Shown: in pieces, positions 32,455 through 43,639 of the stretch | How positions within the stretch are numbered: the first letter of the stretch is position 1 | Layout of the letters: each line of letters begins with the position of its first letter | Source of the DNA: Peribacillus simplex | Lineage (GTDB): Bacteria > Bacillota > Bacilli > Bacillales > DSM-1321 | Direction of reading: 5' to 3' | DNA length: 64,000 nucleotides | NCBI RefSeq assembly: GCF_900156045.1 | Contig: NZ_FTMX01000003.1 | Location: 372,001-436,000, forward strand | Made by a program: the position numbers and the translations under genes | The notes under the pieces: generated by a model | The model's input: the letters and a program-made list of their open reading frames with translations, nothing else | Database searches by the model: none | Told to the model about the DNA's origin: nothing

Positions 32455-32484
32455 ATTATAGTATAGGTGAATAATCAACGTCAA
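32455..32484 (-). promoter_or_regulatory. Sigma-A promoter of prfA-prmC
   Basis: Minus strand TTGACG (32479-32484), 18-base spacer, TATAAT (32455-32460), about 105 bases before the prfA TTG start. Confidence 0.65.
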
Positions 32485-32503
32485 AGAGGTTTCAAAAATG
32501 TCG

Positions 32504-32959
32504 TTATTTCTTTAATTCGACATCTAAATTATATTGAGGCACAACCCTGTTTATCATGCCCTGTATTCGCTGCAATTCCTTTTTTCTTTCTTTTTCCGTC
32601 TTGATTTCACCTTTATCATGTACCGTAACATGTATGGTATTTCCATTAAACCAAACGGAGCCTGCCTCATAATTAGTTTCCGATTCAATGACTCCGCGGA
32701 TTTCATCAATTTGCTGCCCCATGGATGGAGAATTATTGGATGTATGATGCGGTGTATTGAGGACCTGATCCGATGGCCGTTCCGCTTCATTGTCCCAATC
32801 CTTATTGGATACTTGATTTAAACCCTTCCCAACAAAATCCCTGCCATCACGGGATTGATCCCCATATTCCGAATCATTATTTATTGCATTGTCATTTTGG
32901 CCGCATGCCGTTAGTACAGCAAGCAGAAAGGCCGTCATAATAAGCAGTTTCGATTTCAA
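32504..32959 (-). CDS. Lipoprotein of unknown function
   Basis: Protein of 151 residues. Reading from a TTG at 32959, with TGGAGGG 7 bases upstream, gives KSKLLIMTAFLLAVLTACGQ, a textbook lipoprotein signal with lipobox LTAC; the mature protein would be lipid-anchored outside the membrane. Residues 25-90 are polar and Asn/Asp-rich; residues about 85-151 form a possible small folded domain with QIDEIRGVIESETNYEAGSV and a charged helix. I do not recognise a family. It lies between tdk and prfA on the same strand. Confidence 0.75.
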   Translation of the reverse strand: MKSKLLIMTAFLLAVLTACGQNDNAINNDSEYGDQSRDGRDFVGKGLNQVSNKDWDNEAERPSDQVLNTPHHTSNNSPSMGQQIDEIRGVIESETNYEAGSVWFNGNTIHVTVHDKGEIKTEKERKKELQRIQGMINRVVPQYNLDVELKK

Positions 32960-33111
32960 ATCTTTTCCCTCCATTTTGACTGGTTAAGAAGAACCTTTCC
33001 CCGTTAGCCTGCCCAAAATGGGGAAATATTTATCTTTTATTTCCCTTCCATGTATTGGTGATGCACCCCCAGTTTTCCAACCCTTATAATTGTTCCCGAC
33101 CATTTCTTCAT

Positions 33112-33149
33112 AAAAAAAAGCACCCTACGATCGCAGTGGATCATAGGGC
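33112..33149 (-). terminator. Terminator of tdk
   Basis: Stem of about 12 bp, minus-strand GCCCTATGATC pairing with GATCGTAGGGTGC (one wobble), followed by T8. Confidence 0.92.
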
Positions 33150-33157
33150 ACCATCAT

Positions 33158-33763
33158 TCAAATATGTTCTTTAACCCCAACAGCCTGCTTACCCGGAACT
33201 TCGTGATGATGGCGGCAGCGGGGCTCGTATGATTCCGATGCACCCACAAGGATGATCGGCTCATCATAGGAGGCCGGCTCCCCATCTATCAATCGCTGTG
33301 TCCTGCTCGCAGGTGATCCGCACACTTCACACACAGCCTGCAGCTTAGTCACCGATTCTGCAAGCGATAATAGAACAGGCATGGGACCGAATGGTTCACC
33401 TCTGAAATCTTGATCGAGTCCAGCCATGATCACTCGATAACCGCTGTCCGCAAGATGCTGGGCAACCCCGATAATTTCATGATCAAAAAATTGCACTTCA
33501 TCTATTGCAATGATATCCAGGGGTTTGTCCAAATACTTAAAAATATCCGTTGAATGGGCAATCGGTTTTGCCATCACAGAAGAGCCATTATGTGATACGA
33601 CAGCCTCTTCCGCATAGCGATTATCAATAGCTGGTTTAAATACCGCTATTTGCTCTTTAGCAAATTGAGCACGGCTGACTCGTTTAATCAATTCCTCAGA
33701 TTTACCTGAAAACATGCTTCCGCAAATAAGCTCGATCCAGCCTGTTTGTTTCATTACATACAT
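33158..33763 (-). CDS. tdk: Thymidine kinase
   Basis: Protein of 201 residues of the type II (cytosolic TK1-like) family, phosphorylating thymidine with ATP. P-loop [12 protein letters not shown], the DEVQFFD Walker B and base, the [13 protein letters not shown] lasso start, and zinc ligands in [13 protein letters not shown] plus CRHHHEV near the end are all present. The N-terminus [13 protein letters not shown] matches B. subtilis Tdk. It is downstream of rpmE and separated from it by a terminator. Confidence 0.96.
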   Translation of the reverse strand: MYVMKQTGWIELICGSMFSGKSEELIKRVSRAQFAKEQIAVFKPAIDNRYAEEAVVSHNGSSVMAKPIAHSTDIFKYLDKPLDIIAIDEVQFFDHEIIGVAQHLADSGYRVIMAGLDQDFRGEPFGPMPVLLSLAESVTKLQAVCEVCGSPASRTQRLIDGEPASYDEPIILVGASESYEPRCRHHHEVPGKQAVGVKEHI

Positions 33764-33854
33764 GGAAACAGCTACTCCCTTCCACCTGTCGATCCCTTGG
33801 CCATAATTGAAGTCGACCCGGCTTTATATAAATTCTTACTTGTTTATGGAAAAG

Positions 33855-33889
33855 AAAAAACAGGCAAGAAAAATACTTGCCTGTTTTTT
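33855..33889 (-). terminator. Terminator of rpmE
   Basis: 14-bp stem AAAAAACAGGCAAG / CTTGCCTGTTTTTT with a 7-base loop, T-run on the minus strand, 12 bases past rpmE. Confidence 0.93.
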
Positions 33890-33901
33890 AAAAATTCCGG
33901 C

Positions 33902-34102
33902 TTATTTAATACCGTATTTTTTGTTGAAACGATCAACACGTCCGCCAGCTTCAGCGAATTTTTGACGACCAGTATAGAATGGATGGCACTCTGAACAAGT
34001 CTCAACTTTGATCTCTTCTTTAACTGAACCAGTTTCAAAAGTGTTTCCGCAAGAGCAAATTACTTTTGAAAGCTTATAATTTGGATGAATTCCAGTTTTC
34101 AT
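33902..34102 (-). CDS. rpmE: 50S ribosomal protein L31 (zinc type)
   Basis: Protein of 66 residues starting [20 protein letters not shown]. The zinc ligands CSC and CSEC (about 14-16 and 35-38) mark the zinc-containing L31 form rather than the zinc-free YtiA form. [23 protein letters not shown] is the typical C-terminal part. The longer open frame upstream is not coding: AAGGAG lies before the ATG at 34102. Its own promoter is in the rho-rpmE gap. Confidence 0.96.
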   Translation of the reverse strand: MKTGIHPNYKLSKVICSCGNTFETGSVKEEIKVETCSECHPFYTGRQKFAEAGGRVDRFNKKYGIK

Positions 34103-34202
34103 TCTTTTCAGCTCCTTATGCCCTGAATCATTCGAAACAGAGTTATATACTTCAAGTTGAGGGAAAAACACCCTCACATTTATTGTAAAAACACATGAAC
34201 TC

Positions 34203-34231
34203 ATTATAACAACTTAAGACTAGTTGTGCAA
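34203..34231 (-). promoter_or_regulatory. Sigma-A promoter of rpmE
   Basis: Minus strand TTGCAC (34226-34231), 17-base spacer, TATAAT (34203-34208). The leader contains a small hairpin GAGGG/CCCTC at about 34155-34172. Confidence 0.7.
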
Positions 34232-34251
34232 CTGTTTGTTTCTTACAGGGT

Positions 34252-35541
34252 TTAAGAACGTTTTACGCTCGCTGGCCCCTTTTTCATTTCTGACATCTCT
34301 TCATCCAGCTTACTGAAAAATTCTTCATTACCTTTTGTCTGTTTTAGACGGCGAAGGAATTTCTCCGAGAAATCAGGTGAATCTGACATCGTTTTCCTAA
34401 TGGCCCATAGTTTATCCAGGCGATCTTTCGGAATTAACAATTCTTCTTTACGAGTGCCTGAGCGACGAATATCGATTGCCGGGAAGATGCGTCTTTCGGC
34501 AAGGGCACGATCTAAATGCAGCTCCATATTGCCCGTACCTTTAAATTCTTCATAAATGACATCGTCCATTCTTGAACCCGTATCCACCAACGCTGTAGCT
34601 AGGATCGTCAGGCTGCCGCCTTCCTCTATATTCCTCGCCGCACCGAAAAAGCGTTTTGGGCGGTGGAATGCAGCAGGGTCAATCCCCCCTGACAGCGTAC
34701 GTCCGCTTGGCGGAATGACAAGGTTGTAAGCACGGGCAAGTCGAGTGATGCTGTCCATTAAAATGATGACATCCCGTTTATGCTCAACAAGGCGCATGGC
34801 TCGTTCTAATACCAGCTCAGCCACCTTGATATGGTTTTCCGGCACTTCATCGAAAGTCGAACTTACCACGTCTCCTGCGACGGAACGTTCAATGTCTGTC
34901 ACTTCTTCCGGGCGTTCATCGATCAACAGCACAATCAATTCCGATTCGGGATGGTTTGTGGTTATCGCATTGGCAATTTCCTTGATGAGCATCGTTTTAC
35001 CAGCTTTTGGCGGTGCGACAATCAGACCACGCTGCCCAAAACCGACCGGTGCCAGGACATCCATAATCCTGGTCGATAAGTTCTTCGGTGTCGTTTCCAG
35101 TTTAATTTGCCTGTTTGGATACAGCGGTGTTAAACCTGGAAAGTGGACACGCTCTTTAGCTGATTCCGGATTATCGCCATTGACTGCTTCGACATGCAGC
35201 AATCCATAATAGCGCTCGTTTTCTTTAGGAGGCCTTACCTTACCGGAGACTTTATCTCCATTTCGCAAATCGAACCTGCGGATCTGTGAAGCAGAAATAT
35301 AAATATCCTCCGAGCTTGGAGAATAATTAATTGGACGCAGGAAACCGAAGCCCTCTGAAGGTATGATCTCTAAAACGCCCTCCATGAATAGGAGACCATC
35401 CTGCTCAGCTTGTGCTTTCAGGATAGCGAAAATAAGTTCCTTTTTTGAAAGTTTGCTGTAATAGGAAACTTTATATTCACGGGCGTGCTCATATAGATCC
35501 TTTAGTTTCATGTTTTCTAAATTAGAAATAGTTAAATTCAT
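34252..35541 (-). CDS. rho: Transcription termination factor Rho
   Basis: Protein of 429 residues, a hexameric RNA-dependent ATPase. The N-terminal part ends with the Rho RNA-binding CSD ([20 protein letters not shown]); the ATPase has Walker [13 protein letters not shown], Walker [17 protein letters not shown], the Q-loop and R-loop region [16 protein letters not shown] and the [20 protein letters not shown] tail. It lacks the long insertion seen in high-GC species. The ribosome binding site is weak (GTGTGGTG). A long leader precedes it. Confidence 0.97.
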   Translation of the reverse strand: MNLTISNLENMKLKDLYEHAREYKVSYYSKLSKKELIFAILKAQAEQDGLLFMEGVLEIIPSEGFGFLRPINYSPSSEDIYISASQIRRFDLRNGDKVSGKVRPPKENERYYGLLHVEAVNGDNPESAKERVHFPGLTPLYPNRQIKLETTPKNLSTRIMDVLAPVGFGQRGLIVAPPKAGKTMLIKEIANAITTNHPESELIVLLIDERPEEVTDIERSVAGDVVSSTFDEVPENHIKVAELVLERAMRLVEHKRDVIILMDSITRLARAYNLVIPPSGRTLSGGIDPAAFHRPKRFFGAARNIEEGGSLTILATALVDTGSRMDDVIYEEFKGTGNMELHLDRALAERRIFPAIDIRRSGTRKEELLIPKDRLDKLWAIRKTMSDSPDFSEKFLRRLKQTKGNEEFFSKLDEEMSEMKKGPASVKRS

Positions 35542-35804
35542 TATGACACCACACTTTTATTAATTAAACGTTTTCACCCATACTGAAAAAGAATTGGTTT
35601 GTTAGATGGAAGAAAAACCGCAATCCATGTACCCGACCAGAGTTTTCTTAGAAAGGATGATACATTTTTACATGTAAAGAAGAAAATTATTTGAAGGCTT
35701 CTTGAAGTTTGGAGTGAAAGGGCAGATTTTAAATTATCAATAGTAGACCAAGCTTTATTTTACTTTTTTTATTTTAATTATTCAACTTAAATTTTTTTAA
35801 AGAG
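35542..35804. other. Rho leader and glpX-rho intergenic region
   Basis: About 260 bases with no convincing gene. The minus strand would form the 5' leader of rho. B. subtilis rho is autoregulated in its leader, but I cannot identify a specific site here. No clear sigma-A promoter was found; TTTACA and TATCAT-like elements near 35655-35675 are poor. Confidence 0.5.
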
Positions 35805-35831
35805 AAAGCGAGCGATTAAACCGCTCGCTTT
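35805..35831 (-). terminator. Terminator of glpX
   Basis: 10-bp stem AAAGCGAGCG / CGCTCGCTTT with a 7-base loop, followed on the minus strand by CTCTTTAAAAAAA; U-tract imperfect. Confidence 0.8.
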
Positions 35832-35859
35832 TTAAAAGTGATTTTTCTAAAAAACGCTA

Positions 35860-36822
35860 TCAGTCAATCAAACCATTCGGTTTAATCTTAAGACTGTGAC
35901 GCCCATCAATGAATCGAACGGTACCAGATTTAGCACGCATGACCACGGATTGGGTTTCACCGTAATGGCCTTTGAATTGTACACCGCGTAAAAGTTCTCC
36001 ATCAGTCACACCTGTTGCAGCAAAAATTGCGTCATCTCCGCGAACAAGGTCTTCCATTCTGAGGACTTTTCCTAAATCAAGGCCCATTTTTCCACAGCGT
36101 GCCACTTCTTCATCACTATGAGGAACGAGCTTACCCTGAATTTCCCCTCCAAGGCATTTCAAGGCAACGGCTGCAATAACTCCCTCTGGAGCACCGCCAG
36201 ATCCGAATAGGATATCAACACCGGTAAGATCGAAGGCCGTATTTATGGCTCCTGCTACATCTCCATCGTTGATCAACTTGATACGTGCGCCCGCCTCACG
36301 AAGTTCATGAATGATCTTCGAATGACGATCACGGTTCAATACTGTGGCAACCACGTCTTGGATATCTTTATTCTTTGCCTTGGCTACCGCTTTCAGGTTG
36401 TCCAATACGGAAGCATTGATATCAATCTGACCAACAGCCTCGGGTCCGACAGCTATTTTATCCATATACATATCCGGGGCATGAAGCAAGTTCCCCTTAT
36501 CGGCTATCGCCAATACAGCCAATGCATTCCAGCCGCCAGATGCAACGATGTTCGTTCCTTCCAAAGGATCGACCGCAACATCCACTAGCGGCCCAAGACC
36601 CGTACCAAGTTTTTCGCCAATATAAAGCATTGGCGCTTCATCCATTTCCCCTTCACCGATTACAACCGTTCCTTGCATGGGAATAGTATTGAAAACATCC
36701 CGCATTGCAGTCGTTGCTGCATCATCTGCTTCGTCTTTCTTTCCTCTTCCCATCCAACGAGCTGAATTCAGTGCCGCCGCCTCTGTTACGCGGACAAGCT
36801 CCATCGATAAACTTCTTTCCAT
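35860..36822 (-). CDS. glpX: Fructose-1,6-bisphosphatase class II
   Basis: Protein of 320 residues of the GlpX family, a lithium-sensitive metal-dependent phosphatase of gluconeogenesis. [17 protein letters not shown] and [10 protein letters not shown] hold the metal-binding acids; [21 protein letters not shown] is a further signature. In B. subtilis the equivalent is YwjI. Its placement with fbaA, the transaldolase-like gene and murAB suggests sugar-phosphate supply. A strong GGGG-rich ribosome binding site precedes the ATG. Confidence 0.94.
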   Translation of the reverse strand: MERSLSMELVRVTEAAALNSARWMGRGKKDEADDAATTAMRDVFNTIPMQGTVVIGEGEMDEAPMLYIGEKLGTGLGPLVDVAVDPLEGTNIVASGGWNALAVLAIADKGNLLHAPDMYMDKIAVGPEAVGQIDINASVLDNLKAVAKAKNKDIQDVVATVLNRDRHSKIIHELREAGARIKLINDGDVAGAINTAFDLTGVDILFGSGGAPEGVIAAVALKCLGGEIQGKLVPHSDEEVARCGKMGLDLGKVLRMEDLVRGDDAIFAATGVTDGELLRGVQFKGHYGETQSVVMRAKSGTVRFIDGRHSLKIKPNGLID

Positions 36823-36921
36823 TTCCGGTTCCCCCTCATGTACACTAGCATGATTTATTTATATATTAGTATAACACATTATATCATTTATAGTAACACA
36901 ATGAGGTAACAAGAAAAGGGA

Positions 36922-38205
36922 TCAGCTTTTAAGCTGCTCCACTTCTTCTTGCGTCATTTCTTCACGCCAAATCGTCGCTCCCAAACCTGAAAGTTTTTCA
37001 ACAAGATGGCTATATCCGCGATCTATATGTTCAAGCCCGGTCACTTCCGTAATCCCTTCAGCCATTAAACCGGCAATTACAAGAGCTGCCCCGGCACGTA
37101 AATCGCTTGCCTTCACTTTTGCCCCATGAAGTTGGACAGGACCATCGACGATGGCTGCCCTGCCCTCGACTTTGATCTTCGCATTCATGCGTCGCAGTTC
37201 ATCAATATGCTTGAATCGTGCCCCATATATCGTATCTGTCACCATGCTAGAACCGCTTGCTTTTGTTAAGAGGGAAGTGAAAGGTTGCTGAAGATCTGTT
37301 GGGAATCCAGGGTAAACCAATGTCTTGATATCAACGGATTTATATTTTTCACCCGGTGAGACAAATATCTGGTCATCACCCGCTTCAATATTAATCCCCA
37401 TTTCCCTTAATTTGGCAGTCAGTGACTCCAAATGCTGGGGAATGACATTATCGATCAGAATCCCTTCACCAACAGCAGCGGCTAAAATCATGAAAGTACC
37501 GGCCTCAATCCGATCCGGTATGATCGTATGCTTGCACCCATGCAAACTTTCCACACCATCAATACGAATGATATCCGTTCCTGCACCCTTTATTTTCGCT
37601 CCCATATTGGTCAACAGTGTGGCAACATCGATGATTTCCGGTTCTTTTGCAGCGTTTTCAATCACAGTGCGGCCTTTGGCCAAAACGGCGGCAAGCATGA
37701 TGTTGATCGTTGCCCCTACACTAACGACATCCAAATATATGCGTGCTCCACGGAGCTCGTCCGCCCTAAGGTAAATGGCTCCTTGTTCATTAGTCACTTG
37801 AGCGCCTAGTGCTTCGAACCCCTTAATATGCTGATCTATCGGACGGGGTCCTAAATGGCAGCCTCCAGGCAAGCCGATCACTGCCTTTTTGAATTTACCA
37901 AGCATTGCCCCCATCAAATAATAAGAGGCACGTAACTTCTTGACCCTTCCATTGGGAAGAGGCATTGAAATCATCCTGCTTGGGTTGACTGTCATTTCCC
38001 CTTCATCAAAGGATACCTCACCGCCAATTTCCTCCATCAACGCTTTCAGCATCTGTACATCCGAGATATCAGGCAAGCCTTCAATCGTTACGGGAGAATC
38101 CGCTAAAATTGTTGCCGGAATGAGGGCAACCGCACTATTTTTTGCTCCGCTGACACGAATGCTTCCCTTTAGAGGATAGCCACCGGCAATTTTAAGTTTT
38201 TCCAT
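36922..38205 (-). CDS. murAB: UDP-N-acetylglucosamine 1-carboxyvinyltransferase, second paralogue
   Basis: Protein of 427 residues with the full EPT fold. The catalytic cysteine is in [16 protein letters not shown] (about 117), the target of fosfomycin; [17 protein letters not shown] is the N-terminal substrate loop and [12 protein letters not shown] a conserved C-terminal part. Like B. subtilis murAB (murZ) it lies between fbaA/tal and glpX-rho. With the murA fragment at 1-165 the genome has two MurA enzymes, the usual Firmicutes situation. Confidence 0.95.
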   Translation of the reverse strand: MEKLKIAGGYPLKGSIRVSGAKNSAVALIPATILADSPVTIEGLPDISDVQMLKALMEEIGGEVSFDEGEMTVNPSRMISMPLPNGRVKKLRASYYLMGAMLGKFKKAVIGLPGGCHLGPRPIDQHIKGFEALGAQVTNEQGAIYLRADELRGARIYLDVVSVGATINIMLAAVLAKGRTVIENAAKEPEIIDVATLLTNMGAKIKGAGTDIIRIDGVESLHGCKHTIIPDRIEAGTFMILAAAVGEGILIDNVIPQHLESLTAKLREMGINIEAGDDQIFVSPGEKYKSVDIKTLVYPGFPTDLQQPFTSLLTKASGSSMVTDTIYGARFKHIDELRRMNAKIKVEGRAAIVDGPVQLHGAKVKASDLRAGAALVIAGLMAEGITEVTGLEHIDRGYSHLVEKLSGLGATIWREEMTQEEVEQLKS

Positions 38206-38413
38206 AATAAACTCCCTTCCACGCTAAGCACTTAGAAGCTACTTTCAAAAGTAATATTTTACCACAGGAAAATTGCATAATCCGACAACATTTACTATCT
38301 AGTTCTTTAGTTTACACAAAAGTAGAAAATTCATGTAAAAAAAAGATAAAAATTTCTAATTTATGTTAATTTTATTAAAAGGGTGCAATCTATAGCGACT
38401 TAGCGGCAAGGCA

Positions 38414-39064
38414 TTATGCTTCAGTACGTGAATTCCAATCGTTCAAGAAAGCTTCAATCCCTTTATCCGTTAATGGGTGGTGGAATAATTGCATCAAAAC
38501 TTTATAAGGGATCGTTGCAATATGTGCCCCTTTAAGAGCCGCTTCTGTAATATGCATCGGATGGCGGATGGAAGCTGCAATGATCTCAGCGTTGATATCA
38601 TGGATAGCAAATATGTCAGCAATATCCGAAATTAAATCCAAACCATTTTGGCCGATGTCGTCCAAGCGTCCTAAAAATGGCGATACATAAGTTGCTCCAG
38701 CCCTAGCTGCCAATAAAGCTTGGTTGGCACTGAAAATAAGCGTGACATTAGTTTTGACGCCTTGTTTCGTAAGTGCTGAAACAGCCTTCAAGCCGTCTGG
38801 GGTCATTGGCACTTTAATCGTGATATTAGGTGCAATTGCAACGAGTTCCTTGGCTTCAGCCATCATTCCTTCAAAATCAAGCGCAATGACTTCAGCAGAA
38901 ACGGATTCCTTAACAAGGCTTGTGATTTCTTTTAGCCGGTCATGGAAAGAAACTCCCTTTTCTCTTGCAACAAGGGACGGGTTAGTCGTAACACCTGCTA
39001 AAACGCCAAGTTCGTGCGCTTGTTTGATTTCTTCCATGTTTGCTGTATCTATAAAGAATTTCAT
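38414..39064 (-). CDS. tal: Transaldolase-like protein (fructose-6-phosphate aldolase family)
   Basis: Protein of 216 residues, a single-domain TIM barrel. [14 protein letters not shown] at the start, [14 protein letters not shown] and the Schiff-base lysine in NITIKVPMT (about 84-92), then [32 protein letters not shown], are signatures of the TalB-short/FSA family. It transfers dihydroxyacetone units in the pentose phosphate pathway. The start is the ATG at 39064 with GGAGGAT upstream; a longer frame to 39103 is not supported. It follows fbaA. Confidence 0.94.
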   Translation of the reverse strand: MKFFIDTANMEEIKQAHELGVLAGVTTNPSLVAREKGVSFHDRLKEITSLVKESVSAEVIALDFEGMMAEAKELVAIAPNITIKVPMTPDGLKAVSALTKQGVKTNVTLIFSANQALLAARAGATYVSPFLGRLDDIGQNGLDLISDIADIFAIHDINAEIIAASIRHPMHITEAALKGAHIATIPYKVLMQLFHHPLTDKGIEAFLNDWNSRTEA

Positions 39065-39167
39065 AAAATATCCTCCGTATGTAATCGATTTTTTATTTCC
39101 CAATATGCCTCTGAATTCTAATTGTTCTAAAAATGGAGCCCGGATTCAGCCCTGCATCTAAAAGAAA

Positions 39168-39192
39168 CCATTAGGGGGGAGCCCCCCAATGG
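39168..39192 (-). terminator. Hairpin after fbaA
   Basis: Very GC-rich stem CCATT-GGGGGG / CCCCCC-AATGG (minus strand) followed by TTTCTTTTAG. It may attenuate readthrough from fbaA into the transaldolase gene. Confidence 0.75.
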
Positions 39193-39252
39193 GAATATTG
39201 CCTTTATCATCTTACATTTATAGGGATGGAACCCTTATGTTACGTTTCTAAA

Positions 39253-40110
39253 TCATGCTTTGCCGTTTGAACCGAATTCACGAATTTTGCCGATGACAGT
39301 TTCTTTAATAGCTTCACGGCCAGGTACCATGTATTTACGAGGATCGTACACTTCAGAATCGCTATTCAAAATTTCACGAACCGCTTTTGTGAACACAATT
39401 TGATTTTCCGTATTCACATTGATTTTTGATGTTCCAAGAGAAATCGCTTTTTGGATATCTTTCGTAGGTATGCCTGTACCGCCATGAAGAACAAGAGGTT
39501 TGTTCGTTAAATCCCGTACTTCTTCCATTTCTTTATAGCCAAGGTTAGGTTCACCTTTGTATGGTCCGTGAACGGATCCCAAAGCTGGAGCAAAACAGTC
39601 GACATTCGTTTCTTTAACTAACTGTTCACATTCTTGAGGGTCTGCATATACGACTCCATCAGCGATTACATCATCTTCTTGTCCGCCAACCGTGCCCACT
39701 TCCGCTTCAACCGAAACATTCCGTGCGTGAGCGAATTCGACAACCTTCTTGGTTGTTTCGATATTTTCTTCGATCGGATGATGTGAAGCATCGATCATTA
39801 CTGAAGTGAATCCGGCTTCGATAGCTTCCTTACATTTATCAAAACTTGAACCATGGTCAAGGTGAATCGCCACAGGAACAGTGATTTTCATGTCTTCCAA
39901 CAACCCTTGAACCATCATGACAGTCGTTTTAAATCCACCCATATGGCGGGCAGCACCTTCGGAAACACCAAGGATGACTGGAGATTTTTCTTGTTCTGCA
40001 GCAGCTAAAATGGCTTGAGTCCATTCAAGGTTATTGATATTGAATTGACCTACTGCATATTTTTCATCAAGGGCTTTATTAAGCATATCTTTCATAGAAA
40101 CTAAAGGCAT
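39253..40110 (-). CDS. fbaA: Fructose-bisphosphate aldolase class II
   Basis: Protein of 285 residues, a zinc-dependent aldolase of glycolysis and gluconeogenesis. Zinc and substrate residues lie in [26 protein letters not shown] and [28 protein letters not shown] is the phosphate-binding part. The AGGAGG-type site precedes the ATG at 40110. Its promoter is at 40221-40249 and it is followed by the transaldolase gene. Confidence 0.97.
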   Translation of the reverse strand: MPLVSMKDMLNKALDEKYAVGQFNINNLEWTQAILAAAEQEKSPVILGVSEGAARHMGGFKTTVMMVQGLLEDMKITVPVAIHLDHGSSFDKCKEAIEAGFTSVMIDASHHPIEENIETTKKVVEFAHARNVSVEAEVGTVGGQEDDVIADGVVYADPQECEQLVKETNVDCFAPALGSVHGPYKGEPNLGYKEMEEVRDLTNKPLVLHGGTGIPTKDIQKAISLGTSKINVNTENQIVFTKAVREILNSDSEVYDPRKYMVPGREAIKETVIGKIREFGSNGKA

Positions 40111-40220
40111 TTGATTTCCTCCTACTAGTGGATGTTATGATTTTTAAAGATAATTCTTTCTAGATATTCCCTAAAACCAAAGTAGCATACGCTTATAAAT
40201 CAGAATATCTCTCCTCTTTT

Positions 40221-40249
40221 AGCATATCAATACATCAAAAAAACAGCAA
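40221..40249 (-). promoter_or_regulatory. Sigma-A promoter of fbaA
   Basis: Minus strand TTGCTG (40244-40249), 17-base spacer, TATGCT (40221-40226), about 110 bases before the fbaA ATG. Confidence 0.6.
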
Positions 40250-40283
40250 CAATTACACTATTCCAAGCCTCAAATTTTATTCC

Positions 40284-40317
40284 AAAAAAACACGGCCCAT
40301 CTAAAAAAAGATAGCCG
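40284..40317 (-). terminator. Terminator of spo0F
   Basis: Minus-strand CGGCTATCT pairs with AGATGGGCCG (one bulge), loop T6, then T7. Confidence 0.85.
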
Positions 40318-40357
40318 CGGCAATTTTCCCGTCAATATTATTAAATTTTCAAGACCA

Positions 40358-40729
40358 TTAACTTGATTGAATCGGTAAGTATTCTCGAACGGCCTTTCTA
40401 ATATCATCAATATCAAACGGCTTTGCAAAGTGTGTCATTGCCCCTAAATCCTTTGCTTCCTGAATCATATCAAGTTCACCATATGCCGTCATGATTATGA
40501 CCCGGATGTCCGGATCGACGACTTTCATCCTTTTCAAGATCTCGATGCCATCCATTCCTGGAATCTTCATATCCAGCAATACAAGATCAGGTGAATGATT
40601 ATTTAGCACTTCCAAGGCTTGAATGCCATTAGCCGCTTGAAATGTTTCATACCCTTCTTTATGTAAAACCTCGTTCAATAAAATACGTATCCCGAATTGA
40701 TCATCAACAATCAATATTTTCCCTGGCAT
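40358..40729 (-). CDS. spo0F: Sporulation phosphorelay response regulator Spo0F
   Basis: Protein of 123 residues consisting of a receiver domain only. The acidic pair is in [17 protein letters not shown], the phosphorylated Asp53 in [20 protein letters not shown], Thr in [21 protein letters not shown] and Lys in [10 protein letters not shown]. It accepts phosphate from KinA-type kinases and passes it to Spo0B, then Spo0A. Sequence is very close to B. subtilis Spo0F. A sigma-H-type promoter lies about 140-160 bases upstream. Confidence 0.97.
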   Translation of the reverse strand: MPGKILIVDDQFGIRILLNEVLHKEGYETFQAANGIQALEVLNNHSPDLVLLDMKIPGMDGIEILKRMKVVDPDIRVIIMTAYGELDMIQEAKDLGAMTHFAKPFDIDDIRKAVREYLPIQSS

Positions 40730-40865
40730 TTTATCACCTCTCCCCTTCCCGATTCATCAATAAAATATATTAGCCTATTCGGCCATATTACCCGAAAAAG
40801 GGTAGTTACATAGATTGCGTCACTTGAGGTCCAACGCATTTATTCCATCATGATTTCTATGTTCT

Positions 40866-40892
40866 ATTCGATAATTGTAACAAAATTCCTGC
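40866..40892 (-). promoter_or_regulatory. Sigma-H-type promoter of spo0F
   Basis: Minus strand GCAGGAATT (40884-40892), 13-base spacer, CGAAT (40866-40870); consensus RWAGGAWWT-N12-14-HGAAT with one mismatch. A Spo0A-box-like GGTCGAA (40928-40934, consensus TGTCGAA) lies upstream. The 40730-41038 gap holds these divergent control regions and no gene. Confidence 0.75.
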
Positions 40893-41038
40893 TATATGGC
40901 TAAAAGGAATTTTAATTTTTTTGTTTTTTCGACCGATTTAGTAAATTCAGCCTTTCCGGATCAAAAGCCCTGAAACCTGTCAATGCAAAGGAAAGTCCTT
41001 TATAATAAGTATATTATTTTTTAAAGGAGTCCCGGATC

Positions 41039-41569
41039 ATGTTAAAAATTTTCTCGACACAGATAAGCGGTTTATTTAAAAAGATGATTGAAAATGAGGC
41101 CTTTGAAATGGAGGATGCCGGACGCTTGCTCGCTCAGGCTGCGGTTGGGGACGGTTCTGTGTTCATTCACGGTTTTGGTGAAATGCAGGGCGTCACTGCC
41201 GAGGCTTTGAATGGGGCAGAGCCCTTTCCCAAAGCAAAAACATATGAATTAGGGGAAACCATTTCCAAGGAAGATCGATTTCTTATATTCAGCCGCCATT
41301 CGGACGATTCGGAAGCATTGATGCTGGCAAAACAACTCAAGAAAAAAGATATACCATTTGTTGCAGTTTCTACATCCGTCCCTTCTGAGGAAGATTCTCT
41401 TTTGGAGTTGGCTGACGTTCATATTGATTTACGCATCCAACGGGGATTGATTCCCGACGAAACTGGAAATCGATATGGGTACCCTACCCTCATTGCCGCT
41501 CTTTTCGCTTATTATGGGATTAAATTCACTCTTGAAGAAATCATAAAAGAATATGAAGATGAAGAATGA
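41039..41569 (+). CDS. ywjG: DUF2529 family protein YwjG
   Basis: Protein of 176 residues, divergent from spo0F and convergent with pyrG. It looks like a SIS-type sugar-phosphate-binding fold: DGSVFIHGFGEMQGVTAEAL early, then EDRFLIFSRHSDDSEALMLAKQL, and VAVSTSVPSEEDSL resemble the nucleotide-like loops of SIS domains. It belongs to the DUF2529 family always found between spo0F and pyrG in Bacillus. Function unknown. AAAGGAG lies 9 bases before the ATG. It is one of only four plus-strand genes here. Confidence 0.88.
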   Translation: MLKIFSTQISGLFKKMIENEAFEMEDAGRLLAQAAVGDGSVFIHGFGEMQGVTAEALNGAEPFPKAKTYELGETISKEDRFLIFSRHSDDSEALMLAKQLKKKDIPFVAVSTSVPSEEDSLLELADVHIDLRIQRGLIPDETGNRYGYPTLIAALFAYYGIKFTLEEIIKEYEDEE

Positions 41570-41585
41570 TATCTTCATCCTAAAC

Positions 41586-41615
41586 AAAAAAAACAGCCAC
41601 ATGGGCTGTTTTTTT
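41586..41615. terminator. Bidirectional terminator between ywjG and pyrG
   Basis: 12-bp stem AAAAAAACAGCC / GGCTGTTTTTTT with a 5-base loop between converging genes; A/T runs on both sides serve both strands. Confidence 0.93.
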
Positions 41616-41620
41616 ATTTA

Positions 41621-43318
<1,698 letters not shown>

Positions 43319-43521
43319 TTAAAAGCCATAAAACGCAAACCAGTACAAACCATTAATCACTTAAAGGTCTTTAGTGAGAGTCATGCAGGATACATGAACA
43401 AGAATAAATTTCCTTAAATGACGTAAACATAAATATGTTCTCTATAGTTTTTACAATTCTACGAGAAATCATTTTTAAAAATAAAAAAATGATGTCATTT
43501 ATTCATTCCATCATTAAAAAC

Positions 43522-43593
43522 AAAAACGCTCCGCTTACAAAAAAAGTAAGGGAGCGATATAATTTAATCATTGTGTCCTTTTTTAAGGAGCCC
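43522..43593 (-). promoter_or_regulatory. pyrG CTP-sensing transcription attenuator
   Basis: Transcription is expected to start at GGGCTCC (first G at 43593), 7 bases after the -10 box. About 35 bases on, a terminator stem (CGCTCCCTTAC / GTAAG-C-GGAGCG, one bulge, loop T7) is followed by TTTTTGTTTTT. In B. subtilis pyrG low CTP causes stuttering at GGG; the added Gs pair with the C/U-rich left arm and prevent termination. The same elements are all here. Confidence 0.85.
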
Positions 43594-43600
43594 AAAAATG

Positions 43601-43629
43601 ATTCTACAAATTTCGCCTCAAAAAGTCAA
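43601..43629 (-). promoter_or_regulatory. Sigma-A promoter of pyrG
   Basis: Minus strand TTGACT (43624-43629), 17-base spacer, TAGAAT (43601-43606), located just past the rpoE stop codon. The 43229-43521 leader downstream holds no gene. Confidence 0.8.
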
Positions 43630-43639
43630 GGGCGATTAT

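Noticed and set aside
35563..35576. cre-like ATTAAACGTTTTCA in front of rho
   Set aside because: Two mismatches in an AT-rich stretch and no promoter nearby; likely chance.
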